Origin: Drosophila miranda
Taxonomy: Eukaryota > Arthropoda > Insecta > Diptera > Drosophilidae
DNA length: 64,000 nt
Direction: 5' to 3'
Assembly: GCF_003369915.1 (NCBI RefSeq)
Contig: NW_022881614.1
Span: forward strand, 36,501,842 to 36,565,841
Made by a program: the position numbers and the translations under genes. This document shows, one piece after another, positions 45,659 through 57,744 of this stretch; position 1 is the first letter of the stretch, and each line of letters begins with the position of its first letter. The notes beneath the pieces are model-generated. The model did no database searches. It had not been told where the DNA came from and saw nothing but the letters and a program-made list of their open reading frames with translations.

Positions 45659-46214
45659 ACATATGTACACGGCACTATACTCTCCCCAAAGTAATGCGGC
45701 GGAACGAGTAAATCGTTCATTGTTAGCTGCCGTGCGAGCATATCTTCAGCAGGATCAGACATACTGGGATCAGCATCTCTCAAGTGTATCTTGTTCGCTG
45801 CGATCGTCACTACATCAGTACTTAGGTTGTTCACCATATCGAGCCCTGTTTGGCTTAGATATGCTCACTCATGGGACGGATTTAGACTTGCTGGAAGAAC
45901 CCGTTGTCCCGGTAGCTAGGTCAGACAATTTAGCTCTAATTCGAAAAGATATACAGGGCAATATTAAGAAAGCGTATGAGCGCAACGTTGCTCAATACAA
46001 TTTACGAGCCAAGCCTGTGTCGTTCCGAGAAGGTCAGGAAGTATTTCACCGAAATTTTTCCTTGAGCAAATTCACGCAAAATTTTAATGCCAAATTGGCT
46101 CCTAAATTTCTGAAATGTCGCGTGCGGAAAAAACTGGGTAATTGTTTCTACCTCCTGGAAAATCTGCATGGCCGAGAAATAGGAACCTTTCATGCGAAAG
46201 ACATTCGATCCTGA
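45632..46214 (+). pseudogene. Element A integrase C-terminal part, out of frame with pol
   Basis: Continues integrase after the deletion: LGIKHMYTALYSPQSNAAERVNRS (with the catalytic Glu) to the C-terminal FHAKDIRS, with the stop at 46212-46214. The open frame extends upstream to 45600 only as a shadow of pol. Confidence 0.88.
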
Positions 46215-46257
46215 TTCCCGCTAATATTCCGTCTAACGGTGGCATATTATCAGGTGG

Positions 46258-47450
46258 TGTAACGGTTGCGGTTGGACAATACCGATTCAAAATAGGTTAT
46301 CGCTATGGTGCTCGGATATCGCATGCAATAACCTTGGGCCAATTATCGCTGCAGGGCATAGTATAGTTGGGGTGGGTGCAAGCAAGCTCGAGGTAGGGAA
46401 CAGCTGAGCTGAGCGGCCGTAAGTGCTGTGCAGCGCATCGCAACGGAGCTTTCGAAGCCGAGCTTTAAGATCGGTAAGCTCTTATTTAAGCAGTGCAAAA
46501 GCACCAGAACGTTCTCTTTCGAAAATTTGAATCTGTGCAGCCGGCGGCTATCTCCGCGTCGGTAGCAAATATATAACTAAATCGACCACGTGTAAGCCCA
46601 AAAGAAAAGAAAAGTAACCCAAATAAGTGCCACAAAGACAAACCGAAAAGAAATAAAACGGAACGGGGAAAATCCCACACGGTGGGCGCGCCGCAAAAAT
46701 CGGTCGAAAATTAATAATCGTGCGCCGAGAAAACTGGCAAGAAACTACCCTGGCGAAAAGTGCATATTTGCCTCGCCTCGCCAGCAAGTGTTGTTCTTGT
46801 TGCAAACCCGTGCGTCCCGCAGCTCTGCCAGGAGAACCCAACGCTCGTGTCTCCGTGGAAAAGTCCGAAAAACTGGTATGTTACAGTGCCCTGTAGGGAA
46901 AAGTTAGATTTTTTTCTTAGCCCTCGTGGTTTTGGTTCTGTTGCGCCCATAGGGTCCTGGCCCCGAGCGGTAGCCACCCGGCTCTCCCCAAAGTTCTGCC
47001 CCACCCACACCAAACTCCCACCCTTGACGGGAGTACTCTTCGGAGTCGACCTTGGTGTGGGGCGGAGATTTTTTGTCCCTTTTGGAGTCGTTGAAGCATC
47101 CACCTGCCCGGCGACATAACCTCCACCGGCCATCACCCTTGCGCCATATCTAACGTACGCGGATAGAGGGCATAGAGGGCATAGAGATCACCCCCCCCTA
47201 TGCGCCGCTAACTCGCTGTCTGCGACGGCCTAGAAGACGCCGCCACGGATCCGGACCCAGATTTCGTAGCATAGTGTAGTTTTAATTGTAATTTTTTTTG
47301 GTTCCTTCTGAGCACTTATATGACTATGTAACTTTCCTTAACTCTGCGTCACAGTCCTACCTCGATAGGCGGGAATGTGAAAGTTCTCAAAGCGGAATTT
47401 ATTTTTTCGGGTTGGGGACCGAAAAACTTAATCATAAAGTAACAGACTAC

Positions 47451-47483
<33 letters not shown>

Positions 47484-48713
47484 TTCATACCCCCCTATTT
47501 ACCAATCCCCCTCCGCCCTGGGCACACATTCACATGGTTTCCACAGCTCCACCACGAAAGGCGCCTTTCAGCGAGGGACCACTGTATTAAAGCCGTAAGT
47601 GACCCAATTTCAATTTTCTCCTTTGCGCCTGTCTTCGTCAAAATCTAAAACGCATGCGCAGCGGCCAGCTGCTGCTGATAAGAGAGCGCAACGCTTGCGT
47701 TCCACACGCTCGAAGCTTTTCGGTCTCTTCGGTGCCATTCTGCTAAGCTTGCCTTGCTCGCATTCCCTGCATTCTTTTAATGCATGGAAACGTAGCCAAG
47801 CTATACACTAACCAACATAGAAAAAAACATCTCCTCAACCCAGAAAAAAAAAATAAATAAATTTATAATGTTTAATTAAATTTCGTTTTGGCTCACCATT
47901 GCTGATCGCTGGTATGACCCCCGCTGCTTTTGAAAATTTTTTTTTGATTTTTATTTTTTTTCCTTTATACATACCTAATTTACTTATTTCGAATATCCTA
48001 TATTATATTCCTATCTTTTTTATTTATACTCCACCGTTTATATATACCTATATCTATAACATTTTTTTTCCTCTTAGGGATTAAGCCTCCTATTTTTTTT
48101 CATTCCATAAAATTTTTTTTTGAGTTGCCTGCTGATTGTAGTTTAATACTTGTGTTATTTTTGGAAGTAAAACTTGGTTTGCTAGTTTTTGATTGAAGCA
48201 ACATGTCTATGATGAAGTACAACGAAATATATTGAATGTTATTAGCAATGAACATGGAGTAGACTTATAATTTCCAAGGGACAGGGTGACGTAATGGGGT
48301 AGGGTAAGAATTATAAGGATTTCCAGAACCTTCGCACCACTGGAAATCATGGAAGGGTGGGTATAGAATCGTGTGGGTCGACTTCCATCGCAAGACCTCA
48401 CGCCCGCGAGAGTTTGGAACACGCCGACGAAAGCCACTAGTACTTTTCGGGTACGCCCTATGATTGTGCCATTTAATGTCCGTTATGCTCGGAATAGGCA
48501 TAGTGTTGTTTTCGGAGTTCGCTCCCGGTAGAGTCACGGGATTCTAAAAAATTTAAAGTTTATTGAGGGGGGGGCGAGACGCGGTCAAACAAACCCCCCC
48601 CCCCAAGTTACCGAATGAGCACGGAACCAAAGAATCCCCCCCGGCCGTGACCTCGACATCCCCTCCAATCTATCCCCTACTCACGGATAGAAATATATCG
48701 TGGAAATGTTACA
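46258..48713 (+). repeat. Element A 3' LTR
   Basis: 2,456 bp, near-identical to 37841-40299. Visible differences include GTGACAC/GTGCCAC near 46629, TTTCGCCC/TTGCGCCC near 46942, A-tract length (47451-47478) and a G/C-run change near 48570. Confidence 0.93.
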
Positions 48714-51303
48714 AAATAGCTGTGCATTTTTGTGTTATACCGAAGCTATTTAAAAATGCCTGAAAGTAGATAGATTTAAATTGTGATCCATTGTCTGACA
48801 AGATGACTTCTGGCACCCCAAATGTATAAAAGAGAGACCCTTCCAGATATTCACAGATCTTTGGGGCTGTAAATTTCTTCAGGGGACACAGAAAATGGAA
48901 CTTGGTATTGTGATCGACAACTATGAGCAATCCTATGTTTCCCTTTTTCGTGCGTGGGTATGGTCCTAAGGGATCTATGTATAATTTCTGAAACGGCCTA
49001 TCCGAAGTGAATGGTTACCCATAGGAGGTCTAAGAATCATATTCGGACTCTTGGTCGTGCGACAAACGGTGCATTCCGATATGTACTTGCGCGTCTGGCT
49101 AACCATGCGAGGCCAGAATAAATATCTTTTAAGCTTCTCTATGGTTTTACTCATCCCACAATGTGCGGAGCTAGGGGCGTCATGAGCTTGATATAATACG
49201 TTCGTAATTAACCCTGACGGAATCAAAAGTTTCCATGATGCGTTCTCTTGAGACTCATCTCCCGAAGCGAATACTGTCCTTTTGAAAACTTGACCGTCTA
49301 TCACTTTCAAGTCTGGGAACTTACTCTGATTCTGTTGAATGCTTTCTATTAAACTCAGATACTCAGCTGATTTGAATTGATCTGAGTCTAGATCAACCAC
49401 GGGGTTTATTTGCGTGAGCTCCTCTATAGCCGGTTCATCCTGACGCGATAGAGTGTCAGCGACAACATTCAGTGTCCCCTTTGTATGTAGGATATTAAAT
49501 GTGCAACTACGCAATTTCATAGACCATCTGGCTAATCTACCCGATACATCTTTTTGTTGCATTAACCATTTAAGTGCTGCGTGATCGGTTATGACTACGA
49601 AGTCCTGTCCCTCAATATAAGAGCGGAATTTTTGTATCCCCTTTATGACTGCTAAGCACTCTAGTTCGGTAACCGAATAATTACGTTGTGCCTTGGATAA
49701 TTTTTCTGACATGTAAGCAATTGGCAATTCAACGCCGTCGCGTTCTTGCGCTAAAACACAGCCGATTCCGTAAGAGCTAGCATCACAGAGCAAAATAAAA
49801 GGTTTTGAGAAGTCAGGAGTTATCAAAATGGGTGATGCGGTTAAACAGGACTTTAAGGTTTCAAACGACTGTTGAGCATCCTCATTCCACTGTAAATCTT
49901 TTTTCTTCTTAAGCAACTCGGTTAGGGGAAAACTAACGGTAGTATAATTTTCAACGAAACGTCGGTACCAACCGGATAACCCCAAAAATCGGCGCAGTTG
50001 CTTAACGGTAACTGGCCCAGGGAACTTCGAGATGGCCTTGATTTTGTCTGGATTTGTCTTTATCTGACCATTACCAATAATAAAACCCAAATACGTGATT
50101 TCTTTTATGCAAAAGTTCGATTTCCCTATGTTAATGGTTAGATTTGCTTTTCGTAGACACAACGCTATCTCCTGTAACAACAGTAAATGCGACTCGAAGT
50201 CCTCTGATAAAACAAGTAGATCATCTAAATATACAAACACACGTGTACGAAGATGAGCTGGAATAACTCGATCCATTAGTCTACAGAGAGTTTGAGCGGC
50301 ATTGCAAAGACCAAAAGGCATCATTTTATATTGATATAACGGTCGGTTAGGCACTGTAAATGCAGTGTACTGTCGCGATTGTTCATCCAACGGGATTTGC
50401 CAAAATGCGTATCTCATGTCTAATCCAGTGATGTAACAAGCGGGTGGTAACCGACTTAGAATACCATCAATATGTGGTAACGGATATGCATCCCGTCTTG
50501 TAACCTTGTTCACCTCTCTTGAATCGAGACACAGTCTATATTTTTCGCCTTTCTTTACCAAAACGCAATTACTGCTCCAGGGACTAGTCGACTCCTCTAT
50601 AACATCGAGCGCAAGCATATTGTCCACCTCGGCAAACATCAATTTCTCAATGGCTGGTGATACCGGCCAATGTCGTTGCTTTACGGGAATAGCTGCTCTA
50701 ACATCTATAGAGTGTGTGACTAAACTGGTAAGGCCTAATCCTTCAGTAGCGAAAGATGGAAAACAACCTATCACTTTATCTAAGCGAATTCTCTCGTCTG
50801 CTGTCAATTTATGTAGGTTCGGTGGTTCCTCGCCGTCATCCGTACCTCCAACATCTAATTCAGATACCTCTGCAGTGTGTGTGATTTTATCTAAAAGTCC
50901 AAATTTTTGCCAGAAGTCTATCCCCAAATAGACGTCTTGCTTGAGTTCAGGAATAAGAAACATTTCTAGGTCTGCCGTGCATCCACGGTAATTAGTTTGT
51001 GTTACCAGCTTGATTATCCGAACTATGAAATATAGCTGAAAATAACTTGTTCTTATTCTTGCGAACCATCTTCCAAAATTGTCTTAAACGTTTAGTTGAA
51101 CGTTTGGGCTTTCTTACAAATTTAAAACTATCTATCTTATTAAAAATTTTCTTACGCGTTGTAATATAATTTGCTTCCCTTTCAGGTAAAGGAGTAAATG
51201 AATAATGATATGCCGTAGGCAGGGTTTCCTCTACTGTTTGTGAGCTGATCTTAGGCTTCCTTAAACTTTGGTCGTTCGTTAAACTAGTAGGTGATTCTTG
51301 CAA
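48714..51303 (-). pseudogene. Element B pol (RT-RNase H-IN; protease deleted)
   Basis: Open minus-strand segments: 51303-50992 (N-terminal basic region), 50963-48975 (662 codons: RT with LCLDSREVNK, MPFGLCNAAQ and VYLDDLLVL; RNase H FILLCDASSYGIG; integrase H2C2) and 48930-48714 (integrase core with VDHNTKFHF and LSDNGSQF). Compared with element C, the protease active-site segment between SSDNQAG and YRG is deleted, with a frame change near 50985. A frameshift near 49010 separates the zinc domain from the core. Element A interrupts the core at 48713. Confidence 0.9.
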
Positions 51304-51311
51304 ACTTTTTT

Positions 51312-52409
51312 CTAAGGATGTGTCTGATTGTTGTTGTTTAACACATCCTTCTGCAGGTTTCCCGGAGGGTTACATTTGGGACATAACGGCTTGTAAGTAT
51401 CTTTTGTTCCACACCCGTAGCAAAAGATCTTACGAGGACCTACACAATCGTCAAATTTATGACCTTTGTTGTCACAGTTCCAGCAAGTTGGAACTGTCTG
51501 TGAAGTACGACGTTGTATTTGACACACTTCATTATGCTCGACCAAGTCATCGAATAGCTGCTCGCTATCGTCTGGACCTGACAATTCCAATACGTATGAG
51601 CGAAGAGTCCTTTGCTTGACCGATTTTATATCGCTATAAAACTGCTCGTGCTTACGTACCTCTCGTCGTAATAGCGATCTGTTGGCAATCTTTAAGTGAA
51701 GAAGCTCGTGATGAAGAGTGGGCTTGGAATTTCTAATAAGTAGATTCACAACATCTTCTTCTGTAACCGAATTTTGAAGCCTATCCACGAGATCTTCGAT
51801 AGCATATTGAAAGTCATCGAAGGATTCGTTTTCGCCCTGACGACGTTTCCTAATCTTTTCCCAGATATCATAGTCGGTCTCAACTTTTTCAAATCTTCGT
51901 CTAAACTCTATCCAAAACGTATCCCAATTAAAGTTTGGGTAAGTTCGATGGAATTTCCAGTACCAATCACTAGCTTTTCCCGCGAATAAAAGATACAAGT
52001 GATCACAAAGCAATTGATAATTGTTATAAAGATTTTGTTGCGTCAGAGAACGTACTCGATAAATGAACTCATCCATCCTCATGCATGTTTTTGAACCATC
52101 GAATTTAATGCGCCAATTCTGCATTATACTGGAAACTTTTGCTGTGTGAGCGTGTGAGCTCGAATTACTTCGATTTGCACTCGCTCTTGAAAAATCTAAA
52201 AGAACTTCTGCGTGACTATCTCGTGCTTGACCGATACCCACGTTATTTGTTTGGTTAATGTTATTGTCACCGGAAACATCGGGTGTGATATGTTCTGGTT
52301 GCGTCTACTGGAGTGACGCTAATTGATTTTGAATCGAAGATTCAATTGTTTTGCTTAAAACTGAAGTTAGTTGTTCCATTAACTGAGCCTGTTGAATGCT
52401 TACAGCAGA
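51312..52409 (-). pseudogene. Element B gag, capsid and nucleocapsid part
   Basis: Open from 52241 to 51312. Capsid-type sequence includes MQNWRIKFDGSKT, FIYRVRSLTQQN and ASDWYWKFHRTYPN. A CCHC knuckle (CWNCDNKGHKFDDC) and the second Cys cluster (CYGCGTKDTYKPLCPKC) follow. Upstream to 52409 the same frame continues with one TAG near 52304. The frame is cut at 52409 by element C. The N-terminal RING part lies beyond C at 61738-62200. Confidence 0.88.
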
Positions 52410-54376
52410 TGTAGTTAGTGAGTTAGGGCCAGAGCCTATTTAGGCTCTAACTCCGACATTGGCCAATAGATGGTTTTTTCCTGACCTCATGTTAATAGGA
52501 AGCTAGGTTCGAAGGCGCGCATTCTTGCTGTGCTCGGGTCCAGCTCGTCGGATTGGTCGGGGTTCTTTCTCCCCTAGCTACACAGTTTTCCTGACACAAA
52601 TCAATATATTGCACTTCAAAAAAAATAAACAGGATCTCGACGTTAATATCACTAATCAAAAAAAAAAAAAAAACTCATTTCCACTCTGCGCCGATACGCA
52701 TTTAGAAAACGCTTAGAAAAATTGTAGTTCGTCTACTGTCTGATGGAGGGAACAGCGGTGATGTATGTCCCTAGTCTTTACCCACCCAACCATGACAAAC
52801 GCGTTTACACTCGGGCGTTGTCCCATTTCAAAGATTCAACATCTTCTAGTGCATTTTGAGGGAGATAAGCATAAGTACTTGACGGACGGAGATAATATTT
52901 AGTTTAGGCAGACATATTCATGATTACCAATTCATTTTATTTTTGTATGTTAAATGTCCCTAACCAAAAGAGATTGTATTGATATTTTTTATATAAATTA
53001 CAGATATAATCCGATACCTTACATTTACAAATAAACAAAAATATACAAACTTCCTTCTTCTTGGATCAGCAAAAAAAAACTTAATTATTTGAGCATTTGA
53101 GGGGGGAAATATTCTTTCAAATCAGTATATATATATCTACTTTAACAAACTTACGCCTGCATTGGTGTATAGGCATTGTGGTTTCAGCCACTAGTGGTAC
53201 TCACAGTAATTGGTTAAACTCATCGGTGTATCGTTGGGCCCAAGATGACTTTGACGGATTCATTTGTATACGCTGTGTAATTTAGAGGTTGGTCAGTATA
53301 AATGTATATATATATATAAAGAGAAACACATTATCCCAAACTCATATTGCTCAGTTTTCAAAATCTTCAGTTACTTTACAAATTTACTCATTGGAGGAAT
53401 CTATTTAGTTACTACATTAATCAACACAATGATAAACGAGATATGAATATGTGGATCTAAACATCTGGTTCTTAGAGCAGCAGCGTATAGATTTTTATGT
53501 GATAATGATAAAGGCAAACGGGAACTTGCACTTGAAATTTAGCTTGAGAAACACGGGAATCAAAATAAAACAAAAATCTGCTGACAGCAAGAGTGGTTCT
53601 GAGGCAATGTGGTTTAGGCTAGCCTAATTACTCAATCCTTTGTAAATTTTCGTAGGTTGGTGACGATTATGTCCTCCGGCTTTTTAAGATCGGCAGGTTC
53701 AAACTGAAGTTCGGACATCCAGCAGTGGTGTATGGTGGTTGGTCTTTCACGAGCCGTAAATGATTTCCGATATTGAGCTAGCCCAATGTCAACGGTTCAG
53801 CTTTGTTGTTTTAGTAGTTGATACCGTAGATTGGTTGGCCGGCTTGGCTGTATTAAGATTTTCCCGTACTCCTATCCCTAAATAAAACTGTGTCAGAACC
53901 TTATCTTTCCACGGTGGACTAACGTACCTTTGCTTCTTTCAAGAATTTCACTTTATTTGCACTTTTCCCTCGGGTAGTTCAGCTAACGCCACTCTTCGGG
54001 TTTATTAATCCAAATAAACAGTGGATGATTGGATAATAGCGAAAAATTGGAAGTTATGTAACTCCACGTGTCTTCACTATTCACTCTGCGATTGCTATCA
54101 CGAAAATCTATACATACGTGTGCCGTAAGTGAAACTATGCAGGGGAATGATTTCACATGAATAAAGTCTATTCGCCTGTACCTATTGCATTCCCAAGCTG
54201 AGCTTTAAGCTTTAACATAACTGTGCAATCGGATGATCTTCTGGATCTCCTGCATTCCACCAATTTCTTCGAGCTATGATAGCGAGGGCGGTATGAAAAG
54301 TATCTTTCTAGAAAGTGTACCTAACTTGTTCGACCTTTTCCTTTTTCTTTTGATTTTCGAATAGTTGGACACTACA
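52410..54376 (-). repeat. Element C 3' LTR
   Basis: 1,967 bp. The plus-strand start TGTAGTTAGTGAGTTAGG lacks about 13-16 bases of the other LTR (TGTAGTGTTCAGTCTTCGCC...). Confidence 0.9.
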
Positions 54377-54432
54377 ACCACAGATAATGAAACAAGACCT
54401 GCTCAAAGGTACATTATCTGAAAAAAATGCTG

Positions 54433-57400
54433 TTATTTATTCTTCACCTGAATATCTTTGAGATGAAAAACTCCAATCTTTTTCCCTGCTGGGTTCACCA
54501 ACTCATAATAATAGGGGCTTCTTTTTTTGAGAACCTTTGCAGAAATGAAAACCGGAGCTAACTTCGAACTAAACTTCTTACTCGCGTTGCTCTGGGTAAA
54601 GTTACGAGCAAAAACCTCGTCACCCGTTTTAAGTTGTACGTTCCTACTCCGTAGATTATATTTCTTCGCGTTAAGCTCATGTGATTTCTTTATGTTTTTC
54701 TTAGCGTCTTGTCTTGCCAGTTGTAACAGATCGGAGTGTTCTAATCGGACGTCGTTGCTTAGCAGATCCATGTTTCGCAATAGGGTATAATCTTCTCCGT
54801 TCAGAATCATGTTCTGACCAAAAACAAGGAAATAAGGTGAATAACCAGTCTTTCGATGCACCGCTGCTCTAAGTGCACCATTGATAGCGTTCAAATTAGC
54901 GTCCCAATTGAAATGGTCACTTCCAATATAAGCGCGGATGGCTGCCAGAACCGATCTGTTTAATCGTTCACTAGCATTGGCCTGAGGAGAATATATAGCC
55001 GTAAACCGATGTGTAATGCCAAAACTTGTAAGAAAAGCTTCGAAAAAACTAGATTTGAACTGCGAACCATTATCCGTTAGAACAACTTCCGGCACTCCAA
55101 AGGTGTAGAATATGGAGCTTTCCAGGTATTCACACATTTTTGGCGCCGTGAACTTCTTTAGAGGGCTAAGAAAATGGAATTTCGTGTTATGGTCTACTAC
55201 TATAAACAACCCAATGTTTCCATTTTTAGTACGGGGGTACGGACCTAGTAGATCCATATACAAGCATTGAAAGGGGCGGTCTGATGTTAATGGTCGGCCC
55301 ATCGGAGGTTTTAACATTTTGTTCGGACTCTTAGTAGATCGACAAATATGGCATTCTGAGATGTACTCTCGAATTTGGCTTACCATTCGGGGCCAGAAGA
55401 AATACCTTTTGAGTTTTTCTACCGTCTTAGCCATACCACAATGTGCAGGGCTTGGCGCATCATGTGCTTGTTGCAATACTTCGGGTATCATCGCGGAGGG
55501 TACCCAAAGTTTCCAGGATTCCTCGTGTCCGTCATTATCTCTATTGAACTCGGTTCTTTTATAAACATATCCATCAATAACTTTTAAGTCAAGCAGTTTT
55601 GACTGATTCTCTTGTATTCGTTGAATCACTCTAAGATATTCCGGCGACTTAAATTGACTTGACTGTAAATCAATCATGGGACTACTGGCAACGAAGTCTT
55701 CTATAGCAGGTTGGTTACGTCGAGACAGGGCGTCAGCAACAACGTTTTCTGACCCTCGCCTATGTGTAATAGAAAAATTGAATGATTGTAATTTCATCGA
55801 CCACCTCGCTAGACTTCCAGAAAGATCTTTCTGATTCATCAACCATTTTAAAGACGCATGATCCGTTACTACCACAAAATCTTGACCTTCTATATATGCA
55901 CGAAATTTTTTTATACCCTTGATAACGGCTAAGCATTCCAGTTCGCTAACGGTGTAGTTCCGTTGGGCTTTCGATAATTTTTCCGACATATACGCGATTG
56001 GGAGTTCCACACCCTCACGCTCTTGCGCCAGGACACAACCTATCCCGTAGGTACTTGCATCACACAGTAAGATAAATTGGCTTGTGAAGTCTGGGGTAAT
56101 CAAAATCGAAGCTGATGTTAAACGCGATTTTAGAAGATTGAAAGCTTTTTCGGCATCATCATTCCAAATTATAGACTTTTTGTTCTTTAACAATTCCGTC
56201 AGTGGAAAGCTTATGGTGGCATAATTTTCGACAAATCGCCGATACCAACCAGACAATCCTAGGAACCGACGCAACTGTTTTATAGATGTAGGAACAGGAA
56301 ATTCATTGACGGCCTTTATTTTCCCTGGATCAGTCAGAATTTGTCCTTCTCGAATGATGAATCCCAAATACTTTATTTCGCGCATACAAAACTTGGACTT
56401 CTCAATATTAATGGTCAGATTAGCCTTTTTTAGGCAAACCGAAATTTCCTGAACCGTGACCAAATGCGACTCGAAATCCTCTGACAGCACAAGTAAGTCA
56501 TCTAAATATACAAAGACGCATTTTCTTAGATGGGCCGGTATAACCTGGTCCATTAGTCGACAGAGAGTTTGCGCAGCATTGCAGAGCACGAACGGCATTG
56601 TTTTATATTGATATAGTGGCCTGTTTGGCACTGTGAAGGCCGTACATTGCCGTGACTTTTCGTCGAGTGGTATCTGCCAAAAGGCGTGCTTCATATCTAG
56701 GCCTGTTATGAACCTAGCTGGCGGCAATCGACTCAAAATACCGTCTATATGAGGTAACGGATAAGCATCCTTTATAGTGACCTTATTTACCTCACGCGAA
56801 TCTAAGCAAAGCCTGTTCTTTTCCCCTTTCCGCACCAACACGCAATTACTGCTCCATGGACTTGAAGACTCTTCAATTACGTCTAGGGCTAACATATGAT
56901 CGACTTCGGCAAACATCAGTTTCTCTATTGCTGGTGACACTGGCCAATGTCTTTGCTTGATGGGTGTTGCGGATCCGACTTCTATTTTATGCGTTATCAA
57001 ATTTGTTCTGCCTAAACCTTGTTTGGCAAATGATGGAAAAACTTCTACAACGGCCTTTAGGCGACTTTGTTGTTCATTTGACAAAAGATGCCACTTGGGG
57101 AGTTCTTGGTCATGAGTCTCTCCACCCACGTCTAGCTCGGAAACCTGCGCGTTGCTGATGCTATCTGTTAATCCAAACTGATGCCAAAAGTCTATCCCGA
57201 GATAAATATCTTGTTTGAGACCTGGGATAATAAAAAGATCTAACCATGCTGTTTTCTTTCGATAAGTAATTTGAGTTTGTAATTTGCCAACAACCTTACT
57301 TGGCGTTCCATTAGCAGTTCGTATGTTGCCGGAGCACTTTTTGGTTTTTCCTAACTCTAGGAACTCCAGTGCTGCCTTGCCTCCGACACAACTCAGGGTT

Positions 57401-57744
57401 GCCCCAGAGTCTAGGAGCGCAGTGTACTTATTCCCTTCAATGCATACTTCTGTGTACAGTCTGTTATCAGTTTTACCAAAATTCGCGGCTACCAGTTTTT
57501 TTCTGTCAGAGCGAATCGATTTCCAATACTGTCTTAATCGTTTCGTCGACCTTCTTTGGGTCTGATGGATTTTGGAATTTATAGTCTCGCCAAACAATTT
57601 ATCGCGAAGCTTATTGTAATTAGCTATCCTTACATGTAATGGAATAGTAGAGAAATGGGGTTTGGCTTCTTCTAACTTATTTTCTAAACTAGTTTTTGCC
57701 TTTGTTTCATTTGACAATTTTACGAGTATACTAGGAGTCTTCAC
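54433..57744 (-). CDS. Element C pol polyprotein (PR-RT-RNase H-IN)
   Basis: 1,103 codons with no stop. It overlaps the gag stop in the -1 frame, so it is probably expressed by -1 frameshifting. The position given as the start codes GTG and need not be used. Protease LLDSGATLSCVG has its Asp at residue 112. RT has the first Asp at 350 (TGLDMKHAFWQI) and YLDD at 413-416. RNase H begins FILLCDASTYGIG. Integrase has an H2C2 finger (AHDAPSPAHCGMAK...CHICRSTK) and a DDE core (YMDLLGPYP, LTDNGSQF, ANASERLNRS), and ends FHLKDIQVKNK. One oddity is MPFVLCNAA at 383-391, where A and B have MPFGLCNA. Val386 is at a nearly invariant RT Gly and could weaken the enzyme. Confidence 0.93.
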   Translation of the reverse strand: MKTPSILVKLSNETKAKTSLENKLEEAKPHFSTIPLHVRIANYNKLRDKLFGETINSKIHQTQRRSTKRLRQYWKSIRSDRKKLVAANFGKTDNRLYTEVCIEGNKYTALLDSGATLSCVGGKAALEFLELGKTKKCSGNIRTANGTPSKVVGKLQTQITYRKKTAWLDLFIIPGLKQDIYLGIDFWHQFGLTDSISNAQVSELDVGGETHDQELPKWHLLSNEQQSRLKAVVEVFPSFAKQGLGRTNLITHKIEVGSATPIKQRHWPVSPAIEKLMFAEVDHMLALDVIEESSSPWSSNCVLVRKGEKNRLCLDSREVNKVTIKDAYPLPHIDGILSRLPPARFITGLDMKHAFWQIPLDEKSRQCTAFTVPNRPLYQYKTMPFVLCNAAQTLCRLMDQVIPAHLRKCVFVYLDDLLVLSEDFESHLVTVQEISVCLKKANLTINIEKSKFCMREIKYLGFIIREGQILTDPGKIKAVNEFPVPTSIKQLRRFLGLSGWYRRFVENYATISFPLTELLKNKKSIIWNDDAEKAFNLLKSRLTSASILITPDFTSQFILLCDASTYGIGCVLAQEREGVELPIAYMSEKLSKAQRNYTVSELECLAVIKGIKKFRAYIEGQDFVVVTDHASLKWLMNQKDLSGSLARWSMKLQSFNFSITHRRGSENVVADALSRRNQPAIEDFVASSPMIDLQSSQFKSPEYLRVIQRIQENQSKLLDLKVIDGYVYKRTEFNRDNDGHEESWKLWVPSAMIPEVLQQAHDAPSPAHCGMAKTVEKLKRYFFWPRMVSQIREYISECHICRSTKSPNKMLKPPMGRPLTSDRPFQCLYMDLLGPYPRTKNGNIGLFIVVDHNTKFHFLSPLKKFTAPKMCEYLESSIFYTFGVPEVVLTDNGSQFKSSFFEAFLTSFGITHRFTAIYSPQANASERLNRSVLAAIRAYIGSDHFNWDANLNAINGALRAAVHRKTGYSPYFLVFGQNMILNGEDYTLLRNMDLLSNDVRLEHSDLLQLARQDAKKNIKKSHELNAKKYNLRSRNVQLKTGDEVFARNFTQSNASKKFSSKLAPVFISAKVLKKRSPYYYELVNPAGKKIGVFHLKDIQVKNK

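Larger units (their letters stand above)
37841..48713 (+). mobile_element. Element A: RING-Gag Ty3/gypsy-order retrotransposon with 2.46-kb LTRs
   Basis: 10,873 bp, plus orientation. LTRs at 37841-40299 and 46258-48713 begin TGTAACGG and end GTTACA. A 4-bp target duplication AAAT flanks it (37837-37840 and 48714-48717). The order LTR-PBS-gag-PR-RT-RNase H-IN-LTR is that of Ty3/gypsy elements. The two LTRs differ by few substitutions plus A-tract length, so the insertion is recent. Gag has one in-frame stop before its zinc knuckle, and integrase has an out-of-frame deletion of its second catalytic Asp. This copy is therefore not autonomous. Confidence 0.93.

Noticed and set aside
53097..53446. 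Short ORFs inside the element C LTRs (repeated near 60456)
   Set aside because: Low-complexity LTR sequence with no recognisable domain.
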